Origin: Ruegeria profundi
GTDB taxonomy: Bacteria > Pseudomonadota > Alphaproteobacteria > Rhodobacterales > Rhodobacteraceae
DNA: 64,000 nucleotides
NCBI RefSeq assembly: GCF_001507545.1
Contig: NZ_LQBP01000011.1
Span: forward strand, 39,002 to 103,001
Direction: 5' to 3'
Part shown: piece by piece, positions 26,980 to 36,487 of the stretch
How the letters are laid out: each line of letters starts with the position of its first letter
Position numbering within the stretch: the stretch's first letter is position 1
Notes under the pieces: model-generated
Database searches by the model: none
What the model saw: only the letters and a program-made list of their open reading frames with translations
What the model was told of the DNA's origin: nothing
Position numbers and translations under genes: made by a program

Positions 26980-28101
26980 TTACTGCCCCTGGCCGCTATT
27001 GCCCCCATTACCACCAGCGCCGCCGCTGCCGACCCCGCCACCAAAGCCATCTGTGCCGCCGCTTCCGATTGTGCCGCCACTGCCAGCACTTCCGCTGCCT
27101 GATCCGCCACCGATTGAGCCGCCTCGGCCATTCCCAGTGCCGCTGCCCGTTCCGACATTGCCACCTGTTCCGGAATCACTGCTGCCATTTCCGCCAATGT
27201 TTCCGCCGTTGCCGTTGCCGCTGCCGGTGCTTCCACCGACGCTGCCGCCATTGCCGCTGCCGGTGCTGCCAGGGCTGGTGCTACCTGACGACGCACGAGC
27301 CTCGTTTTGTGGCGCGGATGCAGCGGCGCTTTTAACTTCTCCCCGCTCAGGGGTAGAAGCACGCGTTTCCGATCTTTGCTGAAGTGGAGGTACGGCGTCC
27401 CGCCCGCAGCCTGACACATCTACTTGCAGTGGTACTTGCAACTGTTGTTGCGATTGAACAAATGGAAAGCCATTTTTCACCGCCTTTTCATAGCTTTCCT
27501 CGTCGGTGGGGCGACCTATATTCCCGCTTTGCGTGGTGGCAAGAAGGCTGCATTTCCGCCCTGTTTCCTGACAATTTCCACTCTGCCCGCACATCTCGAC
27601 ACGGCCCTGAAGAACCATCATGGCACTTTGCGTGCCTGGTACGACCCAAAGGTCAAATGTCGTTCCCCTGACGGCCATGGTCGCGGTGGGTGTCTGGATG
27701 GAATAGGCCCGTTTTTTGCTTTTGCCTGAAATGAAGCGGAAGCTGCCGCCCAGGGCCTGAATTGCAAAGTTCTTGGCCTTCCTGTTTCCGCGCAGCATTG
27801 TCACATCCAGTTGCATGCGCGCATTTGGGCCAATCGCAATCTTGGTTTCGTCATCAAATACCAGTTGAACCAAACCGCTGCCATCGGTTGAAATGGCATC
27901 CCCGGACGCAACGGTCATGCCTGCACGCAACGGCTGCGATTTCCCGGAGCGCGTTATCTGCGCGCCTTGTTCGACACCGATGACTTTTCCAATATTGGCT
28001 GCAACCGGCGAAGGAAGCAGCAAAATACAACATATTACCAGTATAGTTTTTAACCAGGCCAAACCCCACGTCCTTCCCCCACAGATAGGTACAGAGCGCA
28101 T
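26980..28101 (-). CDS. Exported FecR-domain protein with a Gly/Ser-rich repetitive tail
   Basis: A 373-residue protein. A signal peptide (ILVICCILLLPSPVAA) leads into a FecR domain at about residues 38-190: GKVIGVEQGAQITRSGKSQP, SGDAISTDGSGLVQLVFDD and MAVRGTTFDLWV are hallmarks of this beta-structured domain. Cysteines cluster in MCGQSGNCQETGRKC. Residues about 270-373 are low-complexity glycine, serine and asparagine repeats, with short units like GSTGSGNGG, ending in GQGQ. The tail may be a flexible surface linker. It is not an iron sigma-factor regulator: no TonB receptor or sigma factor is nearby. Probably works with the CHASE2 cyclase downstream. Confidence 0.88.
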   Translation of the reverse strand: MRSVPICGGRTWGLAWLKTILVICCILLLPSPVAANIGKVIGVEQGAQITRSGKSQPLRAGMTVASGDAISTDGSGLVQLVFDDETKIAIGPNARMQLDVTMLRGNRKAKNFAIQALGGSFRFISGKSKKRAYSIQTPTATMAVRGTTFDLWVVPGTQSAMMVLQGRVEMCGQSGNCQETGRKCSLLATTQSGNIGRPTDEESYEKAVKNGFPFVQSQQQLQVPLQVDVSGCGRDAVPPLQQRSETRASTPERGEVKSAAASAPQNEARASSGSTSPGSTGSGNGGSVGGSTGSGNGNGGNIGGNGSSDSGTGGNVGTGSGTGNGRGGSIGGGSGSGSAGSGGTIGSGGTDGFGGGVGSGGAGGNGGNSGQGQ

Positions 28102-29344
28102 CGCGCCCGCCGCTCGGTTTGTGCCTCAAAACATTCTAAATACTGACTTCAGAATTAATAAATATATACAAATATGTCCTAAACATCGTGTCATTTGCAA
28201 GGTTTTCTAACAAACGGGCCGAGTTTATTCGGAATGACGGGGTATTTTGCGTGAAAGCTATCTACGTGAAGAAGCAGCAGTTATCAGAAGAGCGTCAATC
28301 AAAGCTCTGCCTGACGATCCGCGTTAAATGGAAACAAGAAAATTGAACCCAACGCAGGAAATCACGTTGTATCCGGGTGAAGAGCAAGGGTACCCAGGCA
28401 AACGGAGGCGTGGACGAATGGTCAAAACTGCTCCACTGCCAAGGTGCATGCGCACTGAAGCTAACGCTTTCAAAATATGAGAAAAGGTAGCCTGCTCCTA
28501 CTTCGTTGTACGAATTCTGCACGCGTTTGTCTGACTCCGCTATGCTGCGCCGGATGTTCACTGTTGCAATGTCGCGCCTACTTGCAGCAGTTCGTCAGTG
28601 ACTGACTGTTGAGTATAAGCGCCGCATTGGCTGATCTGGTCCAGATCAGCCGTTCGCCTTACGACTCTCAATAACTGGTATAGAAAACGTGGTACTGGTT
28701 GAGCTTGTCCCCCTATCCAATGGCCGGCCGAAGATTCTTGGATCCGAAATAGTCGGCTTGACGCGCGCGGACTTAAGGTGCGGGTGAGACGGTGCAAAGG
28801 TCTGCGTCGGACTTCCTTTGAAGAACGTGGAGGAGCAAAGGCTAGTCTTTGGGTTTGTCTCTCTAAACAGGGTGATTTGATGAGCCCGTGTGCGGCTATC
28901 GTGGTTTTCATCGAGGCGCGCGACGACAATCCAAAGCCAGACAAATGAGTCAAACCAGCAAATGAAATCTTGGCATCAAAAGACGCTTGCGCTGACGGGC
29001 AATGAACCGAATGTCGAGTTCGGGTATTTAGTATCGATTTCTCGAAAAAAGACCACAATCCTGAAGCCCATGGCTTAGCCCAAGGCGGTAAAAGCCCGGT
29101 CGCATACGAGTAGAAAGTGGCCCAAACAAGCACATTGGGGCGGCCTTCTAGCGATACAGGTCCAACCTCCACAGCGATACAGGCCTGGCATCCACGGTGC
29201 GGACGCGACAACTGGTATCGATAACAAACACGTGATCCTGTGAGCCGGGAAATCCCCTTTTCACGTTTTCATATTGAGACTAGAAGAACACGCTGAAAGT
29301 GCAGAGAACTACCCCTCTCTCGTTAAAGGCGACAATATTGATCT
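28102..29344. other. Gene-poor, comparatively AT-rich stretch between the FecR gene and the capsule locus
   Basis: About 1.2 kb without a gene I can defend. Reading frames of up to 217 codons exist on the minus strand (28558-29211), but they show no recognisable motif, have atypical composition rich in Arg and Ser, and lack a ribosome-binding site. The first 150 bases are clearly AT-rich and may hold the promoter of the FecR/CHASE2 pair. The rest could be decayed DNA at a capsule-island boundary. Confidence 0.5.
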
Positions 29345-30781
29345 TTGGATAAACATTTGGCAAACAAGAATTATCACAATTCCGTGCGGGCCATTTGCCA
29401 ACAAAGCGCCTTCTGGAAACCGTTTTTTGCAACCAATGGTTTATCTCAGAGAAAACGTGGTATCCTTCTGTTGCAGGGTCCGGTCGGCCCATTTTTCTCG
29501 CGTTTGCAGGTCTATCTCGAAACCCGCGGGCTGGACGTCAGGCGTGTATGTTTCAATGCCGGGGACCGGTTCTTTGCTCGGGGTATGAAGCGGTTTTCGT
29601 TCGGTGGCAGTCTAGACGAATGGCGCAACTGGTTGACCGAATACCTGTCTGCGGCCGATATCGGGTACATCATCCTATTCGGATCGGAGCGACCGGTACA
29701 CAAGGTTGCTCTGGCAGTGGCCCGACAACACGGCATCCGGGTTCTATCCCTAGAGGAAGGGTACATACGGCCAGGATATGTAACGGTCGAGGAAGGCGGC
29801 AATAATGCGAACTCGCCGATCGCGGGTTTGCTGCCACCCGACGACTACGACCCTGTCGAACAGGAGGCTGCCAACGTAGTCCCTTATCGCGGGTTGCATT
29901 CGATGTGCGGTTACGGCGCGCTTTACTATGCGTTGCGGACCGTGTTTCAGACCAGTCGTGAAAAGAATATATTTCATCGCCCAATCTCGGTGTTGCCGGA
30001 TATTTTCCTGTGGGCGCGGAACGGTACTCGCAAAGTGTTCCGGCAGCATCGCTGTTTTGCGGCAATTCAGAAATTGCTGGAGCACAAGGACGGTCGCTAT
30101 TTCCTTGTGCCGTTGCAGGTCGCGGTCGACAGTAACATGCAGGACGCGGCAAAGGGGTGGGACACAACCCGCCTGATCACCGCCACGCTGTCGTCGTTTG
30201 CGCGAAACCCGGATACCGAAGCGAGGCTGGTGTTCAAGGTCCACCCGCTTGAGAGGGGGCACTTCCGCCACGGCCCCTTGATCCGCGCAACGGCCGAGGC
30301 GCTCGGGATCGGGGATCGGGTTGACGTCATCGAGACCGGGTCTCTGGGGCTATTGGCACGGCATGCGGCTGGGATGATCACGATCACCAGCACCTCGGGC
30401 CTGTCAGCGATCTACCACGGTACACCGCTTCTGGTCATCGTAGAGGCGATCTACGCCAATCCGCGACTGGCTATCTGCGCTAATGGTGCACCTGATTTTG
30501 ATACCTTCTGGTCAACCCGGCATACCGCCAGCACTGCGGCACGCGCATCCTACATCTCATGGCTGATCAAGATGTCACTTGTGCCCGGCGATTTCTATGC
30601 GGCCGATGGGATGAAGGCCGCCTGCGAGGGCGTGTTTGCAAAGCTGATCCATGGTGCCGCTTCGCATAAGACCGCGACAACTGACGCGCGATCAGTCGCG
30701 CCTTCAGCAGGTTTGAGAATCGTCGCCAACGCAAAATTGCCGCCGCAGTCAAATCACCACGCGGTCAGAAATTTGGAGTGA
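29345..30781 (+). CDS. kpsS: Capsule polysaccharide beta-Kdo transferase KpsS-like protein
   Basis: A protein of about 478 residues of the KpsS type, which with KpsC builds the poly-Kdo linker on lyso-phosphatidylglycerol that anchors group 2 capsules. Blocks: ILLLQGPVGPFFSRL, CFNAGDRFFARGMKRFSFGG, VLSLEEGYIRPGYVTVEEGG, VFKVHPLERGHFRHG and MITITSTSGLSAIYHGTPLL, matching the family's two-lobed glycosyltransferase fold. The start is unsure: the frame opens with a TTG at 29345, and other non-ATG starts inside the first 40 codons are possible. It is the first gene of the capsule locus and lies four bases before the kdsD-like gene. Confidence 0.88.
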   Translation: MDKHLANKNYHNSVRAICQQSAFWKPFFATNGLSQRKRGILLLQGPVGPFFSRLQVYLETRGLDVRRVCFNAGDRFFARGMKRFSFGGSLDEWRNWLTEYLSAADIGYIILFGSERPVHKVALAVARQHGIRVLSLEEGYIRPGYVTVEEGGNNANSPIAGLLPPDDYDPVEQEAANVVPYRGLHSMCGYGALYYALRTVFQTSREKNIFHRPISVLPDIFLWARNGTRKVFRQHRCFAAIQKLLEHKDGRYFLVPLQVAVDSNMQDAAKGWDTTRLITATLSSFARNPDTEARLVFKVHPLERGHFRHGPLIRATAEALGIGDRVDVIETGSLGLLARHAAGMITITSTSGLSAIYHGTPLLVIVEAIYANPRLAICANGAPDFDTFWSTRHTASTAARASYISWLIKMSLVPGDFYAADGMKAACEGVFAKLIHGAASHKTATTDARSVAPSAGLRIVANAKLPPQSNHHAVRNLE

Positions 30782-30785
30782 GCAG

Positions 30786-31796
30786 GTGAATATCCAGGCT
30801 TCAACATCGAAAGATTTCTTTTCGGACGACAAAACCGAGAGGACAGGCGCGCTGACGGGGATCGTGCGCTCGGCGCTACGCGCCGAGGCTGAGGCGATTC
30901 TGAATCTTCCGTGCGAGTCCATCGAAGCCTGTGCCGCAGCGATCGAAAGGATTCACGACTCGACCGGTCCGCTGGTCGTTTCCGGGATTGGCAAATCCGG
31001 CCATATCGGCCGCAAGATCGCCTCCACCTTCCGCTCACTTGGCAAGCCGGCGATCTTTCTGCATGCCGCCGAAGCCAGCCACGGCGACCTCGGGCTGGTG
31101 CAGCAGGGCAGCGTTGTTCTGGTGTTGTCAAATTCGGGGGAAACCACTGAATTATCCGATCTGCTGCACTACTGCAAAGCCCACAGCATCACTGTTATAT
31201 CCCTCACTGGACACGCCGACAGTACGCTGTCTTATGCCGGTGACGTGACCATTGCCTACGGCAACGTTGACGAGGTTTGTCGCAATGGGCTTGCCCCGAC
31301 CACCTCAACAACGCTGAGCCTTGCGATTGGCGATGCCCTGGCCGTCGGCGTCAGCACCCTGTTGGGAACCGCGCCCGAAGATTTCCGCCGCTATCATCCG
31401 GGTGGCAAGCTGGGCGCGCGACTGCTGCGGGTGCGCGACTTGATGCGCACCGGCACCGCCTTGCCGCTGGTCGGCCCCGGCACGGCGATGTCCGAAGTGG
31501 TCGTGACCATGTCGGAAAAATCGCTGGGCGTGGCAATTGTTGTGAACGAAAACAGGATCCTTGGCGTCGTCACCGACGGAGACATGCGCCGCAACATCGA
31601 AAACCTGTGGGACACCACAGCCGCTGACATTGCCACTGAAAACCCGGTGATCATCGACGTAGAGATGCTGGTCTCGGACGCTGCCGAATTGATGTCGGAA
31701 AAGGGCATCACGGCCTGCATCGTGGCCGATAAGGACAATCGCCTGATGGGCCTGCTTCACATCCACGACTGCCTGCACGCACGGGCTACGACCTGA
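30786..31796 (+). CDS. kdsD: D-arabinose-5-phosphate isomerase (KpsF/KdsD/GutQ family)
   Basis: Makes D-arabinose 5-phosphate from ribulose 5-phosphate, the first step to Kdo, which KpsC/KpsS need. The 336 residues carry an SIS sugar isomerase domain (VVSGIGKSGHIGRKIASTF; HGDLGLVQQGSVVLVLSNSG) followed by two CBS repeats (about 205-330). The family histidine in EDFRRYHPGGKLGARLL is present. Start GTG at 30786 with GGAGTGAG ahead. As a capsule-linked copy it may be additional to a housekeeping one elsewhere. Confidence 0.93.
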   Translation: MNIQASTSKDFFSDDKTERTGALTGIVRSALRAEAEAILNLPCESIEACAAAIERIHDSTGPLVVSGIGKSGHIGRKIASTFRSLGKPAIFLHAAEASHGDLGLVQQGSVVLVLSNSGETTELSDLLHYCKAHSITVISLTGHADSTLSYAGDVTIAYGNVDEVCRNGLAPTTSTTLSLAIGDALAVGVSTLLGTAPEDFRRYHPGGKLGARLLRVRDLMRTGTALPLVGPGTAMSEVVVTMSEKSLGVAIVVNENRILGVVTDGDMRRNIENLWDTTAADIATENPVIIDVEMLVSDAAELMSEKGITACIVADKDNRLMGLLHIHDCLHARATT

Positions 31797-31882
31797 CGGT
31801 CTCAATCCTTAATCCGGAGCCGTAAGTTAACTTTGGGGGACGGCGCCTTTTCCAGATAACTTTAATAACAAAGGGGTAACCT

Positions 31883-33145
31883 ATGAGCAGAGCAATGGCC
31901 AAGAGCCGCAAACTTGTTTCCAAACCCGGCCTGTTTTTCCGGGACATGTTATTGAACAAGTTTCCTATTGAGGCGGAGATTGACATAAACAGATCTAATA
32001 CCGCGCAAGAAAACGCCAGAAAACTCACTAAAAAACTAAGACGTGATGTGTCGACGCCTGTTAAAAAAACGACAAACGGAATTCCGCGGCCTCAACCTAT
32101 CGGCGTTATTCAAGCCAGCTTCCCTGTTGACATAGTATACACTTGGGTGGATCTGGCTGACTCGAACTTTTTTGAGGTCCTTTCACGCTTCAAAGAAACC
32201 AATCAGGCAACCAATTCTGAATCTTCCGACAAAAGCCGTTTTGAAAACCGAGATGAGCTGCTCTATTCTCTTCGGTCCATTGAAGCATATGCGCCTTGGG
32301 TGAATCATATCTATATTGTCACAAACGGTCAGGTTCCTGTCTGGCTAGATGCATCCAACAAAAATGTAACAATAGTAAGTCACGAAGAGATTATACCGGA
32401 GCAGTACCTTCCGACCTTTAACTCCCACGTCATCGAAAGCTGCATTCACCGTATTCCCGGACTTTCGGAGCACTATATCTACTTTAACGATGATGTTCTG
32501 CTTGCCAGACCACTATCGAAAACCGACTTCTTTACCGAGACCGGTCTTGCCTATTTGTTTTCGACAAATTCAAGGCTCCCAAATGGACCAAAGTCTGAGA
32601 GCGACACTCCAACGCAATGGGCGGCAAAAAATGCGCGCAGTCTCATCTTTGGCGAATGGGGTTGTTACCTAGACACGATGTTTGCTCACACGTTCCACCC
32701 ACAAAGGAAATCAGTTGCGCAAGATAATGAAAGTCTATTCGAAAAAGAACTGCACTATTGCCGTCTCAACCGGTTCCGCGGTGAGGAAGACTTATTGTTC
32801 ACAAGCTTTTTGAATCATCATGTCGGCTTTTTGACGGGGCGCGGGCTGTTGACGCGGACGCATGGGTTCTACTTTAACATCCGCCAACGTGGAGCAATAA
32901 ACAGCTACCGAAAACTTCTGCAACTGAAAGGCGGGCCCGCCGCTCCTGCTTCTATGTGCTTAAATGATCGTATGACGGACGACGAGTGGCCGGAGTACGA
33001 GAAGCACCTAGTGGATTTCTTGAATGCCTATTTTCCAAAGCGTTCAAGCTACGAAAAGCCAGAGCAAGAAAAAACCTTCGAAAACTTTCAAGTAGATTCA
33101 GTGGAATCAAAAGAATCTGAGTTTTTTGTTAAAGCTGCTGAATAG
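31883..33145 (+). CDS. Stealth-family capsular polysaccharide phosphotransferase
   Basis: A 420-residue Stealth protein that would join hexose-1-phosphate units and so decide the capsule repeat. Conserved regions appear in order: CR1 PVDIVYTWVD at residues 81-90; CR2 from RFENRDELLYSLRSIEAYAP through IYIVTNGQVPVWL and YIYFNDDVLLARPL; then CR3/CR4-like segments around LFGEWGCYLDTMFAHTFHPQ and EEDLLFTSFLNHHVGFLTG. It has a good Shine-Dalgarno (AAGGGG). Codon use is visibly more AT-rich than in its neighbours, which suggests it was exchanged as the serotype-determining gene. Confidence 0.92.
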   Translation: MSRAMAKSRKLVSKPGLFFRDMLLNKFPIEAEIDINRSNTAQENARKLTKKLRRDVSTPVKKTTNGIPRPQPIGVIQASFPVDIVYTWVDLADSNFFEVLSRFKETNQATNSESSDKSRFENRDELLYSLRSIEAYAPWVNHIYIVTNGQVPVWLDASNKNVTIVSHEEIIPEQYLPTFNSHVIESCIHRIPGLSEHYIYFNDDVLLARPLSKTDFFTETGLAYLFSTNSRLPNGPKSESDTPTQWAAKNARSLIFGEWGCYLDTMFAHTFHPQRKSVAQDNESLFEKELHYCRLNRFRGEEDLLFTSFLNHHVGFLTGRGLLTRTHGFYFNIRQRGAINSYRKLLQLKGGPAAPASMCLNDRMTDDEWPEYEKHLVDFLNAYFPKRSSYEKPEQEKTFENFQVDSVESKESEFFVKAAE

Positions 33146-33171
33146 GCATCTGCGTTCTTCGGAAGAGTTCG

Positions 33172-35256
33172 TTGTTCGGAATGAAGAAAATCCGCCGCCT
33201 CCGCAAAGCCCCACAATGGCTCACCCTTTTCGCCCAGCGGTTGCGTATGTCGGCGACAGGGGTGGCTTGCGACTCGCTGACCACCTCAATGGACCTTGCG
33301 CAGCATCCCACACTGCGCGGGCTATTGGGGTTTGCTCCGGCCTTTCATAGCCGTCTGCTCACGTCCAGCGCCAAGACCTATATCGGCTGGGGCCGCAAAT
33401 GGTCTGGGCGGCGGGCGGTGGCGATTGCGGCGCAGAAGGGGGCAGAATTCACCTTGCTGGAGGACGGGTTCCTACGCTCGGTCGGGCGGAGGGCTTCGAG
33501 TCTTTCGTTGGTTTTTGACGACCTTGGCATCTACTACGATGCAAGTGCCCCGTCGCGACTTGAGGTTCTAATTCCAAAGACGATAACGACAAAGCAGGAA
33601 GCAAGGGCAAAGCGGTTGGTTGCTCTGTGGCGTGAACACCGCCTTTCGAAGTACAACGAGGCGCGTGACTATGAGGGTAGATTACCTGAGAGTTACGTGT
33701 TGGTTGTCGATCAAGTCGCCAGGGATTTGTCGATCCGCTACGGCGAGGCGGACCGGGCCGCTTTCGCGCGCATGTTGCGTGCGGCACTGGCAGAGCATCC
33801 ACGGCGGGACGTCATTGTAAAACTTCATCCCGACGCGTTGAATCGCAGCGGCTTCAGTCATTTCGACGTGGCGGAGTTGCGAGCCATGCCGCGCGTGCAG
33901 GTTATTGCCGAAAACTGCCATGTGTCCAAGTTGATCGAGCGTGCAGAGGTGGTGTATGCGGTCACCTCCCAGGTCGGGTTCGAGGCGTTGATGTGGGGCA
34001 AGCCAGTGCGCTGTTTCGGCATGCCATTCTATGCCGGCTGGGGATTGACCCGTGACGAATTGCCACCACCCGAGCGTCGCAGCAAGGCAACACTGGAGCA
34101 ATTGGTGCATGCGGCGCTGATCCGCTATCCACGCTACCTACACCCCGAGACGAAGCAACCCTGTGAGGCTGAAGATGTGATGGCCCATATCGGCCTGCAG
34201 CGCCAGCTTCGGCAGCGGTTCCCGGGTACCGTCTATGCGTATGGGTTTTCACCTCGGAAACGCGGAATTTTGCAACGGTTCATGCAAGGCTCCGATGTGG
34301 TTTCCGCGCCGAACCCACGCGATATTCCGGCAGATTGCACTGTCGTCATGTGGGGCGAAACAAAACCTGACGGGTTGCCGCCCACCAGCAGAATCCTGCG
34401 GGTTGAGGATGGGTTCCTGCGGTCCTCAGGGCTTGGCGCAGAGCTTGTGCCACCGATTTCGTGGGCTCTGGATGATCAGGGAATATATTATGATCCGACG
34501 CGGTTGTCGCGTTTGGAGACCCTGCTGCAATGCACGAGTTTTGATGACTCGCTGATCGCGAGGGCGCGAGAATTGCGGTACAATCTGCTAAGTAACCGCA
34601 TAACGAAATATAACTTGTCCGGCAGCGCGACCTGGCGCAAACCAGCGTCGGCGGCGCGCGTTATTCTGGTGCCCGGGCAGGTTGAAAACGATGCCTCGAT
34701 CCGCTGTGGCGGTGGGGAAACCCGGACCAATCTGCGCCTTCTGGAACTTGTACGTGCGGCCAATCCGGACGCCCATATCGTCTACAAGCCGCACCCCGAT
34801 GTCGTTGCCGGGCTGCGCCGTTCCGGCGAAGACGAAGCCGGGGCGAAGCAGTTTTGCAATGAAATCGTCTCATCCGGTGATATGGCCGGATTGTTAGACC
34901 AAGTGGACGAGGTCCACACCATAAGTTCGCTTTCAGGATTTGAGGCGCTTTTGCGGGGCCTTTCGGTCACTTGCTATGGATCGCCTTTCTATGCTGGCTG
35001 GGGGCTGACCCAAGATCGCTGCGCAATTCCACGGCGCACACGGAAACTGTCGCTTGATCAATTGGTGGCCGGGGCGCTTATTGCGTATCCGACCTATGTC
35101 AGCCGGGACAGCGGCGCTTTTACAACACCGGAACGAGCGGTCGAGGAATTGGCGCAGTGGCGCGCCACCGGTCCCGGATGGATGCCGTTCTGGCGCAGCG
35201 GGCTGCGGATCATTCTACAAGCCTGGGTGGCGTCCGGATTGAGGAGCAATTTTTAG
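33172..35256 (+). CDS. kpsC: Capsule polysaccharide beta-Kdo transferase KpsC
   Basis: A 694-residue protein made of two homologous glycosyltransferase modules. Each repeats the same landmarks: EDGFLRS (about 100 and 408), DQVARDLSIRYG versus GQVENDASIRCG, and SxxGFEALxxGxxVxCxGxPFYAGWGLT (near 265 and 580). Length and duplication are those of full KpsC, which adds alternating Kdo linkages. Start: TTG at 33172 has GGAAG six to seven bases upstream; an ATG nine bases later is possible. It runs directly into kpsE (stop and ATG adjacent). Confidence 0.94.
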   Translation: MFGMKKIRRLRKAPQWLTLFAQRLRMSATGVACDSLTTSMDLAQHPTLRGLLGFAPAFHSRLLTSSAKTYIGWGRKWSGRRAVAIAAQKGAEFTLLEDGFLRSVGRRASSLSLVFDDLGIYYDASAPSRLEVLIPKTITTKQEARAKRLVALWREHRLSKYNEARDYEGRLPESYVLVVDQVARDLSIRYGEADRAAFARMLRAALAEHPRRDVIVKLHPDALNRSGFSHFDVAELRAMPRVQVIAENCHVSKLIERAEVVYAVTSQVGFEALMWGKPVRCFGMPFYAGWGLTRDELPPPERRSKATLEQLVHAALIRYPRYLHPETKQPCEAEDVMAHIGLQRQLRQRFPGTVYAYGFSPRKRGILQRFMQGSDVVSAPNPRDIPADCTVVMWGETKPDGLPPTSRILRVEDGFLRSSGLGAELVPPISWALDDQGIYYDPTRLSRLETLLQCTSFDDSLIARARELRYNLLSNRITKYNLSGSATWRKPASAARVILVPGQVENDASIRCGGGETRTNLRLLELVRAANPDAHIVYKPHPDVVAGLRRSGEDEAGAKQFCNEIVSSGDMAGLLDQVDEVHTISSLSGFEALLRGLSVTCYGSPFYAGWGLTQDRCAIPRRTRKLSLDQLVAGALIAYPTYVSRDSGAFTTPERAVEELAQWRATGPGWMPFWRSGLRIILQAWVASGLRSNF

Positions 35257-36477
35257 ATGACGGTTGAGAAAGTCGATACCCCGAACGAGGTGCTGTCGCC
35301 CCGAACCGTGGTGTCCCTGGCGCCCGGCCGCGCGGCTTCGGGCGACACCGGAACGCAGGTGCGACCGCAAACCCGGCGTCGGCGTTGGCTCACGCTTTCT
35401 TTCGTGTTCTGCGTTTTGCTGCCAATCACACTGGGAACGCTCTACTATACGCTTGTGGCTTCGGATCGCTATGTTTCCGGCGCGGGCTTCGCTGTCCGCG
35501 GCTTGGATGGTGGCGGCGGGATCGACGTTGTCGGCGCGTTTACAGGTATGGCTTCAAGCGGTTCAACAACTTCGGAATCCTATATTGTCTTAAAGTACCT
35601 TAACAGCCGCGATCTGCTTGAAAATATACAGACTGCTTTCCCGTTCCAGGAAAAATACAGTGCGAGTGATGTTGATTTCCTGTCACGGCTTGACCCAAAT
35701 CTGCCAATCGAAGATCAGGTTGACTATTGGAACGGGGTCATTGCGACAACCTTTGACTCCACCTCCGGCATCATAACGTTCGATGTGGACGCATTCCAGG
35801 CCAAGGATGCAGAGCGGATGGCCAACCTCGTGCTGGAAAACACGCGCGCACTTGTAAACCAGCTGTCCGAATCCGCGCGCCGGGACTCGGTGCGCTTTGC
35901 CGAGGCCGAGGTGCACCGCGCCGAGGCGCGGCTGCGCGAGGTATTGCAGCAGGTCCGGACATTCCGAGATCAGGAACTGTCGATCAACCCGGCAGCCAGT
36001 GCGCAGTTACAGATCGAACTTTTGGCTTCGCTGAAAATGCAGCTTGTGGACCTGAGATCCCGTATCGCCGCCCTGGGTCGGGTCGATGAAAGCTCTCCGG
36101 CCAAGATCAACCTTCAGCGCAAGGCCGACGCATTGAAGGCGCAGATCGCGGAACAGACCTTAGGTATCGCGGCACCACCGGGTAAAGAGAACCCGGACTC
36201 TCCGCTCACCGGTCTGCTGGCCACTTATGAAGCCCTGGAGATTGAAAAGACATTTGCCGAGCAGGCCTATGCCTCAGCCCTGTCCTCCTTGGAGCAGGCG
36301 CGCATTGATGCGGACCGGCAGCAACGGTATCTTGCGGTTTACAGCTACCCATCGCTCCCTGAGGACGCGATCTATCCGCGCCGAGCGTTGAATATCTTCA
36401 TCTTGTCGGTGGTCGCAATCAGCATGTGGGGGATAGGCGTATTGGTCACCTATTCCGTGCGCGACCACATTTCGTGA
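35257..36477 (+). CDS. kpsE: Capsule export inner-membrane protein, KpsE/Wzz-like
   Basis: A 406-residue polysaccharide co-polymerase-type protein linking the ABC exporter to the outer envelope. One membrane helix near residues 47-68 (LSFVFCVLLPITLGTLYYT), a large periplasmic part with coiled coil at about 200-255 (RFAEAEVHRAEARLREVLQQ) and 335-355, and a second helix at 380-400 (LNIFILSVVAISMWGIGVLV). This two-helix topology is typical of KpsE. It starts at the base after the kpsC stop and is followed by kpsM after ten bases. Confidence 0.9.
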   Translation: MTVEKVDTPNEVLSPRTVVSLAPGRAASGDTGTQVRPQTRRRRWLTLSFVFCVLLPITLGTLYYTLVASDRYVSGAGFAVRGLDGGGGIDVVGAFTGMASSGSTTSESYIVLKYLNSRDLLENIQTAFPFQEKYSASDVDFLSRLDPNLPIEDQVDYWNGVIATTFDSTSGIITFDVDAFQAKDAERMANLVLENTRALVNQLSESARRDSVRFAEAEVHRAEARLREVLQQVRTFRDQELSINPAASAQLQIELLASLKMQLVDLRSRIAALGRVDESSPAKINLQRKADALKAQIAEQTLGIAAPPGKENPDSPLTGLLATYEALEIEKTFAEQAYASALSSLEQARIDADRQQRYLAVYSYPSLPEDAIYPRRALNIFILSVVAISMWGIGVLVTYSVRDHIS

Positions 36478-36487
36478 CGGACGGATC

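Noticed and set aside
26966..27382. 138-codon Pro/Leu-rich plus-strand frame
   Set aside because: It is the reverse of the Gly/Ser repeat tail of the FecR protein; the proline and leucine repeats are a mirror of those codons.
28558..29211. 217-codon minus-strand frame before the capsule locus
   Set aside because: No motif, no Shine-Dalgarno, and Arg/Ser-rich composition typical of non-coding frames. Not called a gene.
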